A DNA stretch of 64,000 nucleotides from an uncultured Draconibacterium sp. GTDB lineage: Bacteria > Bacteroidota > Bacteroidia > Bacteroidales > Prolixibacteraceae. The translations under genes and the position numbers were made by a program. The stretch's first letter is position 1, and each line of letters opens with the position of its first letter. Of this stretch, positions 18,405 through 28,001 are shown piece after piece. Location: positions 1,730,501-1,794,500 of the forward strand of contig NZ_OY781884.1 in the NCBI RefSeq assembly GCF_963677155.1, given 5' to 3'. Below the pieces are notes generated by a model. That model was not told the DNA's origin, made no database searches, and was given only the letters and a program-made list of their open reading frames with translations.

Positions 18405-19697
18405 ATGAAAACACAATTAAACTTTAAATTATTAATTACGACTGCGATTCTATTATTTGCCAGCCAATTGCTATGGGCTAAAAGCTACGAGGATTCAAAA
18501 ACACTAAATAAGTCGACTGTAGTGCCGGCCAATGTAAGCATCAATTTATCGAACCATGCTGGCGATATAAAAATCAATACTACTAACGAAAAAACAGTAA
18601 GCATAAGTACCGAAATAAAAGTGGACGCCCGCAGCCAGGAAGATGCTGCAAAGCTAATAGCAGCCATTGAAGCGTTTGAATTCAACCTGACAGGAAACCG
18701 GCTAAACATTGATACACGTTTTTACAAAAACATGAACTCGGTTAACGGACGTAGCACCATCACCCTGTTGAATGGCGATAAAATTAAAATTAACGATTTT
18801 GAGATCAAGCATGAAATGAACATCCCGAAAACGGCCAACCTGAATCTTGAAAATAAGTACAGCTCAGTTTTTATTGGCGAGATTGAAGGAAAAACAAAAC
18901 TTAACCTTTACAACAGCGAACTTCGTTCTGAAGGTTTTCTAGCGACTTTTGAACTGGAGGCGAAGTATTCGAAACTATATGTGGAAAAATTTGCCGAAGA
19001 AGCCACTTTTAATTTGTACGATACAGATATTGAATTTAAAACGGCCCGCGATATTACCATCGATAGTAAATACTCAAAAGTTGAAGGGAACAAAGCTGGC
19101 AATCTGAAGATTAATTCGTACGACGACAAAGTGCTTATTGATGCCTTTAGCAACCTGAAAATGGAAGCCAAATATTCCGACCTGGTTTCAGAAGCTGTGC
19201 TTGATAATGTTTCGCTCGATTTATACGACTGCAACCTAAAAATACAATCGGCAAAATCAGTAACGTTTACAGGAAAATATTCCGACCTGGAATTGGGTAA
19301 AGTAAAAACACTTACGATCCCTGACTCGTATGACAACAATATTTATCTCGACAAAACCATCTCGATCGAGATTGTCCAAAGCAAATACAGCAAATACGAA
19401 ATTGAGTCTACTTCGAAACTCTCGATTATAAGCTATAACGATAATATTGATATTGCCCAACTAAATACCGATTTTGAAGGTATTTCGTTTGACGGGAAAT
19501 ACGGGAAACTAATTATTGGTGCGGGGGCGGTACCTTTTAAAATTGATGCCCAAATGAAATACGGAAAAGTTGATTATCCAAAATCGCTTACACCAAGTAG
19601 CCATATTGAAAAAAGCGGCGAATTGGAATTACTGGCAGGCGATAAAGGAAATACAATTTTGATACGAGGTTACGACAACACTGTAGCTATCGACTAG
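18405..19697 (+). CDS. Secreted repeat protein with KYS/YD solenoid (adhesin-like)
   Basis: A 430-residue exported protein. The signal peptide is MKTQLNFKLLITTAILLFA plus a few residues; the ATG at 18405 is preferred over a GTG at 18366. After a non-repeated region it contains eight copies of a KYS or KYG motif (from residue 151 to 385) spaced 36, 35, 34, 35, 36, 38 and 20 residues apart. Midway between copies sits a second motif with Tyr followed by Asp or Asn (YNSEL, YDTDI, YDDKV, YDCNL, YDNNI, YNDNI). This suggests a parallel beta-solenoid like the DUF4097/DUF2807 putative adhesins. It is the last gene of the ECF sigma operon and the likely output of that system. Confidence 0.8.
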   Translation: MKTQLNFKLLITTAILLFASQLLWAKSYEDSKTLNKSTVVPANVSINLSNHAGDIKINTTNEKTVSISTEIKVDARSQEDAAKLIAAIEAFEFNLTGNRLNIDTRFYKNMNSVNGRSTITLLNGDKIKINDFEIKHEMNIPKTANLNLENKYSSVFIGEIEGKTKLNLYNSELRSEGFLATFELEAKYSKLYVEKFAEEATFNLYDTDIEFKTARDITIDSKYSKVEGNKAGNLKINSYDDKVLIDAFSNLKMEAKYSDLVSEAVLDNVSLDLYDCNLKIQSAKSVTFTGKYSDLELGKVKTLTIPDSYDNNIYLDKTISIEIVQSKYSKYEIESTSKLSIISYNDNIDIAQLNTDFEGISFDGKYGKLIIGAGAVPFKIDAQMKYGKVDYPKSLTPSSHIEKSGELELLAGDKGNTILIRGYDNTVAID

Positions 19698-19710
19698 AAT
19701 TGGTCAACAA

Positions 19711-19757
19711 AAAGGATTCGGCAAAGATGGTGCAAGCCTTCCTTGCCGAATCTTTTC
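19711..19757 (+). terminator. Rho-independent terminator of the sigma operon
   Basis: A perfect 10-bp stem (GATTCGGCAA at 715-724 pairing with 743-752 of this 19-kb block) with an 18-base loop is followed by TTTT. It lies between convergent genes. Confidence 0.75.
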
Positions 19758-19765
19758 GTTAAACA

Positions 19766-21289
19766 CTAAACCTTCTTTTTTAACTGGAACAAATCCTGAC
19801 GACGATCTTTCAGATTTCTTACGCTGCCAAATTGATTCAGCTCGCGCAACAAACCAATATCCACATCGGCAATCAAAATCATTTCGGTATTTGGGGTAGC
19901 TTCAGCTTTTACTCCGTTAACAGGAAAAGCAAAATCGCAGGGCGTAAATACCATCGATTGTGCATACTGAATATCCATGTTATGCACTTTGGGCAAATTG
20001 CCAACACTTCCGGCAATAGCTACGTAGCATTCGTTTTCGATGGCTCGTGCCTGTGAGCAATTTCGCACCCGCGAAAAGCCGTTTTGTGTATCGGTTAAAA
20101 AGGGAACAAACAAAATATCCACTCCTTCGTCGGCCAGCAAACGACTTAGCTCCGGGAACTCCGAATCGTAACAAATCAACACACCAATCTTTCCACAATC
20201 GGTATCCAACGCTTTTAAAGTTTGGCCTCCCTGCATTCCCCAAACTTTCACCTCGTCGGGTGTTACATGCAGTTTTTCGTAGCGCTCGGTACTCCCGTCG
20301 CGGCGGCACAAGTACCCCACGTTATACAACTTGTCGTCCACCAGTTCGGGCATACTTCCGGTAATGATATTAATGTTGTAGCTAATCGCCAGTTCCGAAA
20401 ACTTTGCGGTAATAGCTTCAGTGTGTTTTGCCAGATCGCGAATAGCTTCCGGCTCTGTTAAATGGTTATTTTCGGCCATTAATGGCGCATTAAAAAACTC
20501 GGGAAATAAAGCAAAATCGCAACGATAGCCCGAAACGGCATCAACAAAAAACTCTGCCTGAAGCATCAGATCTTCCAGCGTTTTGTAGGGCCGCATTTGC
20601 CATTGTACCAAACCTAAACGAACCACTGTTTTTGTAATCTCCGGCTTTTTGCGTGGTTTCTCGTAGTAAATATTATCCCACTCCAGCAACACGGCATATT
20701 CATTCGAATCAGTGTCGCCCTCCAGGTAGCCTTTTATAATTTTTGCCGGGTGAAAATCGTTCGATATCTGAAAATTCAGCACCGGATCGTGAATCTCTTT
20801 CGTACGCACTTTCTGAATGTATTCTTTTGGCGACAACTCATCCTGATAAAGATGATAATTCGGAATCCGTCCTCCGAATGCAATTCCCTTTAAATTAAGC
20901 CGTTCGCATAATTCTTTTCGATAATCGTACAAACGGCGTCCCAATCGTAATCCACGAAATTCAGGTTTGATAAAAACATCAATTCCGTACAGCATGTCGC
21001 CATCCGGCGAGTGCGTATCAAACTTATAATTCCCGGTAATTTCTTTGTAAGTGTGGTTATCTTCAAACTTATCGTAATCAACCACAATGGCAAGTGCACA
21101 ACCTGCAATTTGCCCGTTTACCTTCAGTACCACCTGCCCCTCGGGAAAACGATCGATAAGCGATTTAATATGATGTTCTTTCCAATAGGCATCGGGCATG
21201 TTTGTGTACACCTCTATCATTGCCTGTTTTAGTTCCTGGTAATCGTCGAATTTTAAATACTCCAGTTCTATATTGTCAATTTCCTGCAT
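19766..21289 (-). CDS. Bifunctional GNAT acetyltransferase / carbon-nitrogen hydrolase
   Basis: A 507-residue fusion. Residues 1-210 form a GNAT domain with the acetyl-CoA loop FRGLRLGRRLYDYR near residue 115. Residues 228-500 form a nitrilase-superfamily domain with the catalytic triad Glu (FALFPEFFNAP), Lys (YEKLHVTPDE) and Cys (GVLICYDSEFPE). The fusion is a known bacterial family with no firmly settled substrate; an amide or N-acylated compound is likely. The gene is single, convergent with the sigma operon. All catalytic residues are present, so it should be active. Confidence 0.93.
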   Translation of the reverse strand: MQEIDNIELEYLKFDDYQELKQAMIEVYTNMPDAYWKEHHIKSLIDRFPEGQVVLKVNGQIAGCALAIVVDYDKFEDNHTYKEITGNYKFDTHSPDGDMLYGIDVFIKPEFRGLRLGRRLYDYRKELCERLNLKGIAFGGRIPNYHLYQDELSPKEYIQKVRTKEIHDPVLNFQISNDFHPAKIIKGYLEGDTDSNEYAVLLEWDNIYYEKPRKKPEITKTVVRLGLVQWQMRPYKTLEDLMLQAEFFVDAVSGYRCDFALFPEFFNAPLMAENNHLTEPEAIRDLAKHTEAITAKFSELAISYNINIITGSMPELVDDKLYNVGYLCRRDGSTERYEKLHVTPDEVKVWGMQGGQTLKALDTDCGKIGVLICYDSEFPELSRLLADEGVDILFVPFLTDTQNGFSRVRNCSQARAIENECYVAIAGSVGNLPKVHNMDIQYAQSMVFTPCDFAFPVNGVKAEATPNTEMILIADVDIGLLRELNQFGSVRNLKDRRQDLFQLKKKV

Positions 21290-21363
21290 ATTGTTTTGTT
21301 TTCTAATTACTCTTAAAATAATAATTCAATCAACGCTATCCGTTCAATTTACCCGAAACACGT

Positions 21364-22428
21364 TTACAACCACTTTTTTCGTTTAAAATAAATCAGTAGT
21401 CCACCTCCCATAATTAAAATAATTATCCAAAAAACAAGATAGCTGTACTTCAATTTTAGCTCGGGCATGTATTCAAAGTTCATTCCGTAAATGCCCGTAA
21501 TAAATGTAAACGGAATAAAAATTGAGGCAAAAATTGTAAGGGTTTTCATCACCTCATTCATTCGGTTACTCATGTTCGAATTGTAGATATTCAGCTGATC
21601 GGAAGTCATGCTATTATACATTTCAATCGCTTCTGTACATTGAATAAGCATATCATTCAGGTCTCTCAAATAAGCAATATTCTTTTCCTGAAAAAAAGTA
21701 TCCTCAGTTCGTAATAACCAAGCCATAAACTCGCGCATCGGACGAACTGCTTTCCGAATGTAATTTAGCTCGGTTTTAAACTGGTAAACCTCTTCTACTA
21801 TTTTGGAGTCCATTTGCTTAAAAAGCCGTTCTTCAATATCTTCAACCTGCCGGCCAATATTCTCTATCAAAATCGAATAATTATCCACCAGCGCATCCAT
21901 TAACGCATAGGCCAGGTAGTCGTTCCCCCTTGTCCTTACTCTTCCCTTACTTTTACGAACACGTTCGCGAACCACTTCAAAAACATCCCCCTTTCGTTCC
22001 TGCACGGTTAACACATAATTCTCGCCCAGAACAAGCGTAATCTGTTCGGCATGTATCCGTTTTGAACCTTCCTCAGGATGAAGAATTTTCATAATAAAAG
22101 CATCGTAACTTTCTCCATTTTCATACTTTGGCGACTGGTCGGTATTCAGAATATCTTCGAGCAAAAGCGACGGAAGCTTAAATTCTTCACCAAGCTGTTT
22201 TATCGTTTCCAAATCGTGCAAACCATAAATATTGATCCAGTTAACCTGTCCGTCCTGGCATTTTTCTTTTGCTTCATCGAATGAGTCAACAGTTTCTTCA
22301 AGCAATTCATTTTCATTGTACCGTATCAATTGAATGATCGGGTTCTCCATTTTCTGCCGGCCGATAAGCACCAAAGAGCCAGGAACCATTCCTTTTGCTT
22401 TCGAACGATCTTTTAAAAAACGTGCCAT
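21364..22428 (-). CDS. corA: CorA-family magnesium/cobalt transporter
   Basis: A 354-residue CorA-type channel. The soluble N-terminal funnel domain is followed by a long helix and two C-terminal membrane helices; the first ends in the selectivity motif IYGMNF, and the protein closes with a basic tail (FKRKKWL). It forms a pentamer that takes up Mg2+ or Co2+. The start at 22428 precedes a basic segment (MARFLKDRSKAKG); an internal ATG 27 codons later (MENPIIQLIRY) is also possible. Confidence 0.94.
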   Translation of the reverse strand: MARFLKDRSKAKGMVPGSLVLIGRQKMENPIIQLIRYNENELLEETVDSFDEAKEKCQDGQVNWINIYGLHDLETIKQLGEEFKLPSLLLEDILNTDQSPKYENGESYDAFIMKILHPEEGSKRIHAEQITLVLGENYVLTVQERKGDVFEVVRERVRKSKGRVRTRGNDYLAYALMDALVDNYSILIENIGRQVEDIEERLFKQMDSKIVEEVYQFKTELNYIRKAVRPMREFMAWLLRTEDTFFQEKNIAYLRDLNDMLIQCTEAIEMYNSMTSDQLNIYNSNMSNRMNEVMKTLTIFASIFIPFTFITGIYGMNFEYMPELKLKYSYLVFWIIILIMGGGLLIYFKRKKWL

Positions 22429-22681
22429 ACTATTTAATTTTATGCTCCGGGATTTACGAATATACAGCTAACCAATCCCAAAGAATTTTAGCCAATTTAA
22501 TAAATAATTTGGTGTTAAACGTACTAATAATTGCACGCCACACACTTAATCATTGATTATATGTTCTCCGGTTTAACATCCCCGAATCAATCGGCCGGAT
22601 CACCGAAATAATAAAAAATTATTCGATTCTTAACAAGCATGCTATATTGAAGATTTATTTTCGCATTCACAATTTTTAAAG

Positions 22682-23248
22682 ATGGATAGTACCGGGGAAG
22701 AACTTTTTAACAGGATTAAACAAAACGAGCAGGTTGCCCTTGAAAAGTTACATCGTAAGTATTATCAGCCGCTATGTTCTTTTTCCTACAGCTATGTAAA
22801 AGAAATACATACAGCTGAAGAAGTGGTTTCCGATGTGTTTCTGAACTTGTGGATAAAGCGTGATTCTATACACATTAGCTCCAGTATAAAATCTTATTTG
22901 TATACCTCGGTAAGGAATCATTCTATTAATAGCATGAATGCACAAAAGCATTTTTTTGAAACTCTAGAAAATCATCCTATCGAATACGAGTCAATTGATC
23001 ATCGTGCTGATGCTAAGATCAACTACACTGAGACCTATAACCAAATCGAAAAAATTATAAGGGAGCTTCCACCGCAGCGTCAAACAATATTTCGCTTAAA
23101 CCGAATTGATGGATTAAAATATAAAGAAATTGCCGAAATTTTATCCATTTCCGTTAACACTGTTCAAAAACAAATGACAGAAGCGGTTAAACACATTTCA
23201 AAATACTATTCCGAAAAAATCCTGGTTCTTTTTACGCTTATAAAATAG
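22682..23248 (+). CDS. ECF sigma factor (Bacteroidota FecI-like)
   Basis: A 188-residue sigma-70 family protein of the type associated with FecR and SusC genes in Bacteroidota. Region 2 reads LHRKYYQPLCSFSYSYVK with AEEVVSDVFLNLW; region 4 reads LPPQRQTIFRLNRIDGLKYKEIAEILSISVNTVQ. It is followed 105 bases later by the FecR anti-sigma gene. By analogy it is released when the SusC-type receptor of the same locus binds substrate, and then transcribes the receptor operon. Confidence 0.93.
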   Translation: MDSTGEELFNRIKQNEQVALEKLHRKYYQPLCSFSYSYVKEIHTAEEVVSDVFLNLWIKRDSIHISSSIKSYLYTSVRNHSINSMNAQKHFFETLENHPIEYESIDHRADAKINYTETYNQIEKIIRELPPQRQTIFRLNRIDGLKYKEIAEILSISVNTVQKQMTEAVKHISKYYSEKILVLFTLIK

Positions 23249-23353
23249 CTTCCCGGCTTAATTGAAGTGTAACAGTTACTTCACTTTTTATTAATTGGGT
23301 TCAATGGTAGGCTCTTCATCAAATTCTTGTCATAGGAGTGAAAGAGATAAAAG

Positions 23354-24544
23354 ATGAAGAAGAAGATTTTTTTTGAATTATCAACAAAGGTTTTAGTAAA
23401 TGAAGCAAATGCGCAGGAAAAGGCCTTGCTGAACGAATTACTAAAAGAAGAAAAATACCGAAAGCTTTTTAATTGGTTAGAAGCGGAATGGAAAAAAGAA
23501 CTTTCTACCGAGAAAGTAAAATTCGATTATTCCAGAGGCCTGGCAAAATTAAGAGCCAAAATTGCGGAATCAGAACAACATAACACGAAAATAAAAGTTG
23601 TCTCAATCCGTCGAAGAATATTTCAGGCAACAGCAGCAATTATTGTCATATTACTAACAAGTTCTATTGTACTTTATCAATTAAAAAATGATAAGCAGTC
23701 GATAAGCGATTTTGCAGAAAACACTCCAGCAGAAATATCGTCGGGCGAAACACGACTGATTCTGAATGGGCAAAAAGAGATTGAAATAGCCAGCAAAAAT
23801 GCAGTAATTAATTATTCGAAAGAAGCAGGAGCTGTAGTTGTCGACAACCATAAAAAAATTAAACAAGCTCTGAAACAGAATGAAATTACCTACAATACTG
23901 TAATTGTTCCTTATGGAAAAAGAAGTAAAATTACTTTAGCCGACAACAGTGTTATTTGGTTAAACTCGGGTTCAAAATTTATTTATCCTGCACATTTTTC
24001 CGGTAAAAAGCGTGAAGTATTTCTCGAAGGCGAAGCTTTCTTTGAGGTTCAGCACGATGACACCAAACCTTTTACAGTAATCACTAAAAATATTGAAATA
24101 ACTGTACTTGGCACCGTTTTCAATGTAACAGCCTACAACGACGATGTTTATACAAATACAGTACTGGAAAGCGGAAGTGTTGAAATTGATTATCCGGGTA
24201 AATCGAAATTTAAAACCTCGAAACTAAAAATTACTCCCGGAACATCGGCAGTTTATTACTCCGAAGAAAAAGTTATTCAAGAGAAGCAGGTTGATACCCG
24301 TTACTACACCAGCTGGCGCGAAGGAATTTTACTTTATCAGCACCAAACACTTACCGACATTGTAAAAAAGCTGTCGAGATATTACAACACCGAAATTAGT
24401 ATTAACAATCCGAAACTGGCAAATACAAGCTTTTCAGGCAAACTCGATTTAAAAGCTGATATAAACGAAGTACTGGAAACCATAGCTTTTGCTTCGGAAC
24501 TAAATATTGAGAGAAAAAATAACCAGTTGGTAATAAAAAAATAA
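23354..24544 (+). CDS. FecR-family anti-sigma factor
   Basis: A 396-residue membrane regulator. The cytoplasmic N-terminus (about 85 residues) would bind the sigma factor, one helix (IFQATAAIIVILLTSSIVLY) crosses the membrane, and the periplasmic FecR domain includes TVIVPYGKRSKITLADNSVI and FLEGEAFFEVQHD. The C-terminal DUF4974-type domain (TDIVKKLSRYYNTEISI) resembles the STN domain of the receptor and is thought to contact it. Position between the sigma factor and SusC is the classic trans-envelope arrangement. Confidence 0.94.
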   Translation: MKKKIFFELSTKVLVNEANAQEKALLNELLKEEKYRKLFNWLEAEWKKELSTEKVKFDYSRGLAKLRAKIAESEQHNTKIKVVSIRRRIFQATAAIIVILLTSSIVLYQLKNDKQSISDFAENTPAEISSGETRLILNGQKEIEIASKNAVINYSKEAGAVVVDNHKKIKQALKQNEITYNTVIVPYGKRSKITLADNSVIWLNSGSKFIYPAHFSGKKREVFLEGEAFFEVQHDDTKPFTVITKNIEITVLGTVFNVTAYNDDVYTNTVLESGSVEIDYPGKSKFKTSKLKITPGTSAVYYSEEKVIQEKQVDTRYYTSWREGILLYQHQTLTDIVKKLSRYYNTEISINNPKLANTSFSGKLDLKADINEVLETIAFASELNIERKNNQLVIKK

Positions 24545-24679
24545 CTGCCTATGATGTGAAGTGTTACAACCAAATCAAAAAAAACAAAAAAACCGGAGAA
24601 TGTGGTCGAGACATTAACCGGCTATCAATAACGATCATCGACCATGTGGTCAATTAGTAAAAATTTAACACGTAAATAT

Positions 24680-27600
24680 ATGAAAATTAATATTGAATCG
24701 GGCCCGTTTATGGGTTTGAAGAAACTAATTATTGTAATGAAAGTAACTTTTCTACTTTTTCTTTCTTCAATTATATCGGTTAATGCAAGCAACACTTATG
24801 CGCAAATAACCAAGTTATCAGTGAATATTGAAAAGGCTTCGATACAAAATGTTTTCGATGCTATAGAAAGCCAAAGCGAATACATTTTCTTCTATCAGGA
24901 TGAAACCATCAACTTCGATCAGAAAGTAAGTATTCAGGTTGAAGATAAAACGATTAATGAACTACTAGATGAACTTTTTGAGGGCACAGATAATGTGTAC
25001 AAAATTACCGACAGGCAAATTATTATAAGCAAAAGAAACAAAACAACAACGCCACAAAAGAATACCGAATTAAAACCTACAGTTAGCAAACAGCAGAAAA
25101 AAACAATTTCAGGAAAAGTAACTGACAGAAACGGCCTTCCTCTTCCCGGTGTTTCTATCGTAATTAAAGGAACAAGCACTGGTATTACAACCGATATGGA
25201 TGGTCATTTCACTCTAAAAATACCACAAAATGCCCAATACCTTGTTTTCTCATTTGTTGGAATGAAAAATCAAGAGGTAGCTATTAACGGCAAAAATTCT
25301 TTTAACATTACGATGGAAGACGAAACCGTTGGTATTGAAGAGATTGTTACCATTGGTTATGCCAAACAAAAAAAATCGGATGTTACCGGCGCTGTATCAT
25401 CAATTAAAAGCGACAACTTTAACAAAGGTGTTGCTAATTCTCCCGGCCAACTTTTACAGGGAAAAGTATCAGGAGTTAACATTACCTCTTCGAGCGGTGC
25501 GCCGGGAAGTGGCCAACGTATTGTAATCAGAGGTCAGGGAACAATTCGCCAGGGATCAGGACCACTTTTTGTAATCGATGGGTTTCCTATTGGACTGGCA
25601 GGAACAGGATCAGGATCAAGTCCCCTAAATTTTATCAATCCTGAGGATATTGAATCGATTGATGTATTAAAAGATGCTTCGGCTACTGCAATTTACGGCT
25701 CACGCGGAGCAAACGGAGTTATCATGATTAACACCAAAAAAGGCGAATCCGGATCGTCGCAACTCTCAGTGATTTCAAACTTTGGAATATCAAAGATTGC
25801 AAAAAAACTACCGGTTTTTGGTGCCGATGAATTCCGGAAACAAGTTGTAGCTGTTGGTGGTGTTTTAGAAGACCGTGGCGGAAATACCGACTGGCAGGAT
25901 GAATTAACTCAAACAGCTATTACACACGACCACAATTTAACACTGTCGGGGGGTACCAGCAAATTAACCTACCGTGCATCAATAGGATATTTAGACCAGG
26001 AAGGAATTGTAATTAATACTGGAATTAAAAGATACAGCGCAAGAGTTAGTGCCACTCAAAAACTACTGGATAATAAATTAAACATCGATTTTAACCTGAG
26101 CTCAACCATCGAAAAAGGAGAAAATGCACACATGGGAACGGTTGTTTCAAACATGCTGAGTTTTAACCCAACTTATCCGGCTTACGATTCGCACGGAAAA
26201 CCAGAAAAATATCCCGACTTAATCAATCCACTCATCCAGGCTGACCTTTTCACAAATTTCGACGAAAACAGAAAAATGATGATAAACATTGCTCCGTCGT
26301 TAGAAATTACCAAAGGCCTGGTTTACAAACTAAATTTCGGATACGAAAATAATTCGTACGAAATAGATGCACAGGAAATGCCGAGCACCGATCCGTATGT
26401 GGAAGGAAGACTTGAGCAGTCATTTTTTAATGGAGAAAACTCACTTATTGAGAATTACCTGACATACACCCTTGATATTCAAGACCACAACATTGTATTG
26501 CTTGCCGGACATTCGTACCAAAAAGTAACGAGCCGTTACCGTAACTGGAATATCGATCAGTTTGAAGCAAACGGCATCGAACCACGTTACAACCCGGGTT
26601 TGGGTCAACGTCTTGATTTAACACTGAACAGACCAGGTGGCTCGGCAGACATCAACGAACTGCAATCATTTTTTGGCCGGGCAACCTATAATTACCAGGG
26701 AAAATACATGGTAACAGGTACTGTTCGTTCCGATGGATCATCGAAATTTGGTAAAAACAACCGCTACGGTACATTCCCCTCGTTTGCTGCAGGTTGGAGA
26801 ATTTCAGAGGAAGATTTTATGGAATCGTCACCATTCAGCAACTTAAAGTTGCGTGCCGGTTGGGGACAAACTGGTAACCAGGAAATTCCTTCTAAAATTA
26901 CGCAGGAATCATTTCGGTCGTCAAACAGTGGAGACTACAGCTACCCACTTAGCGAATCAGGACCTTATCCGGTTGGAACGGTTTACACGCGTTTCGCCAA
27001 TCCTGATATTCAATGGGAAGTTTCATCGCAGACCAATGTTGGTGTCGATTTTGGGCTATTTAGCGGAGCTCTTTCTGGTACTGTTGACTATTTCCGTAAA
27101 GTATCAACCAACATCCTTGTTGAAGTTCCATCATTCGATCCGGTGTCTCCGGCTCCAACCTACTGGACAAATGTAGACAACATGAAGATCACAAATAAAG
27201 GGCTGGAAGTTGCACTTGACTATCAGCACAAAACAAAAAAGGGTTTCGATTACGCACTCGGAGCCAACGCAACATTTATCGACAATGTAGTTGAAGACTC
27301 ACCTTTTACGGTATTGACAACGGGAGCAGCTTCAGGTTCAGGTCAAACCGGAGCAACAATCAACGGGATGATCAATGGCTACCCCATTGGCTCTTTCTAC
27401 ATGCAAAAGTTTACAGGAATTGGTGCTGACGGACTTTCAACTTACGAGCCCGCACCAGTTGAAGGAGGCGAAGACCGATATGTTGTGGGAAGTGCACTTC
27501 CCGATGTTATGTATAATTTCTATGCCAACTTCAGCTACAAACAATTCGACTTAAGCATGAATTTTAATGGCGTGGCAGGCAACAAAATATATAACCACAC

Positions 27601-27979
27601 CGCTATGAACAAGTTCTACAAAGGACAATTGGCAACATCAAATAATGTTACCGATTTTGCAATTCAATATCCAGAGGAAGCAATTACGAACGCAGCTCTT
27701 GTTTCAACCCGCTTTTTAGAAAACGGCTCTTTCCTTCGCCTAAACAACCTTAGTTTAGGATACAATTTCAACACTACAAAACTTGGTATTTCTAATTGGG
27801 CAAAAGATTTAAGATTATCATTAACCGGTCAGAATTTATTCGTTATCACCGATTACTCAGGATTTGATCCTGAAGTTAACCAGGATAAATCGCAAGGCGG
27901 AATACAGTCTTTTGGTATTGATGACAATGCCTATCCAAAATCAAGAACATTTGTAGTTGGATTGAACGTAACTTTTTAA
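24680..27979 (+). CDS. SusC/RagA-type TonB-dependent outer membrane receptor with STN domain
   Basis: An outer membrane importer of about 1099 residues. After the signal peptide (VTFLLFLSSIISVNASNTYAQ) come an STN signalling domain (LSVNIEKASIQNVFDAIE, about residues 45-110), a carboxypeptidase-like domain (ISGKVTDRNGLPLPGVSIVI), a plug (VVIRG-type RIVIRGQGTIR, then DVLKDASATAIYGSRGANG) and a large barrel ending in VGLNVTF with terminal Phe. The STN domain fits with the sigma/FecR pair upstream. I prefer the ATG at 24680 over 24644, which only adds a charged leader. It pairs with the SusD-like lipoprotein 22 bases downstream. Confidence 0.95.
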   Translation: MKINIESGPFMGLKKLIIVMKVTFLLFLSSIISVNASNTYAQITKLSVNIEKASIQNVFDAIESQSEYIFFYQDETINFDQKVSIQVEDKTINELLDELFEGTDNVYKITDRQIIISKRNKTTTPQKNTELKPTVSKQQKKTISGKVTDRNGLPLPGVSIVIKGTSTGITTDMDGHFTLKIPQNAQYLVFSFVGMKNQEVAINGKNSFNITMEDETVGIEEIVTIGYAKQKKSDVTGAVSSIKSDNFNKGVANSPGQLLQGKVSGVNITSSSGAPGSGQRIVIRGQGTIRQGSGPLFVIDGFPIGLAGTGSGSSPLNFINPEDIESIDVLKDASATAIYGSRGANGVIMINTKKGESGSSQLSVISNFGISKIAKKLPVFGADEFRKQVVAVGGVLEDRGGNTDWQDELTQTAITHDHNLTLSGGTSKLTYRASIGYLDQEGIVINTGIKRYSARVSATQKLLDNKLNIDFNLSSTIEKGENAHMGTVVSNMLSFNPTYPAYDSHGKPEKYPDLINPLIQADLFTNFDENRKMMINIAPSLEITKGLVYKLNFGYENNSYEIDAQEMPSTDPYVEGRLEQSFFNGENSLIENYLTYTLDIQDHNIVLLAGHSYQKVTSRYRNWNIDQFEANGIEPRYNPGLGQRLDLTLNRPGGSADINELQSFFGRATYNYQGKYMVTGTVRSDGSSKFGKNNRYGTFPSFAAGWRISEEDFMESSPFSNLKLRAGWGQTGNQEIPSKITQESFRSSNSGDYSYPLSESGPYPVGTVYTRFANPDIQWEVSSQTNVGVDFGLFSGALSGTVDYFRKVSTNILVEVPSFDPVSPAPTYWTNVDNMKITNKGLEVALDYQHKTKKGFDYALGANATFIDNVVEDSPFTVLTTGAASGSGQTGATINGMINGYPIGSFYMQKFTGIGADGLSTYEPAPVEGGEDRYVVGSALPDVMYNFYANFSYKQFDLSMNFNGVAGNKIYNHTAMNKFYKGQLATSNNVTDFAIQYPEEAITNAALVSTRFLENGSFLRLNNLSLGYNFNTTKLGISNWAKDLRLSLTGQNLFVITDYSGFDPEVNQDKSQGGIQSFGIDDNAYPKSRTFVVGLNVTF

Positions 27980-28001
27980 TTAACAAAAAACAGATTACAA
28001 A

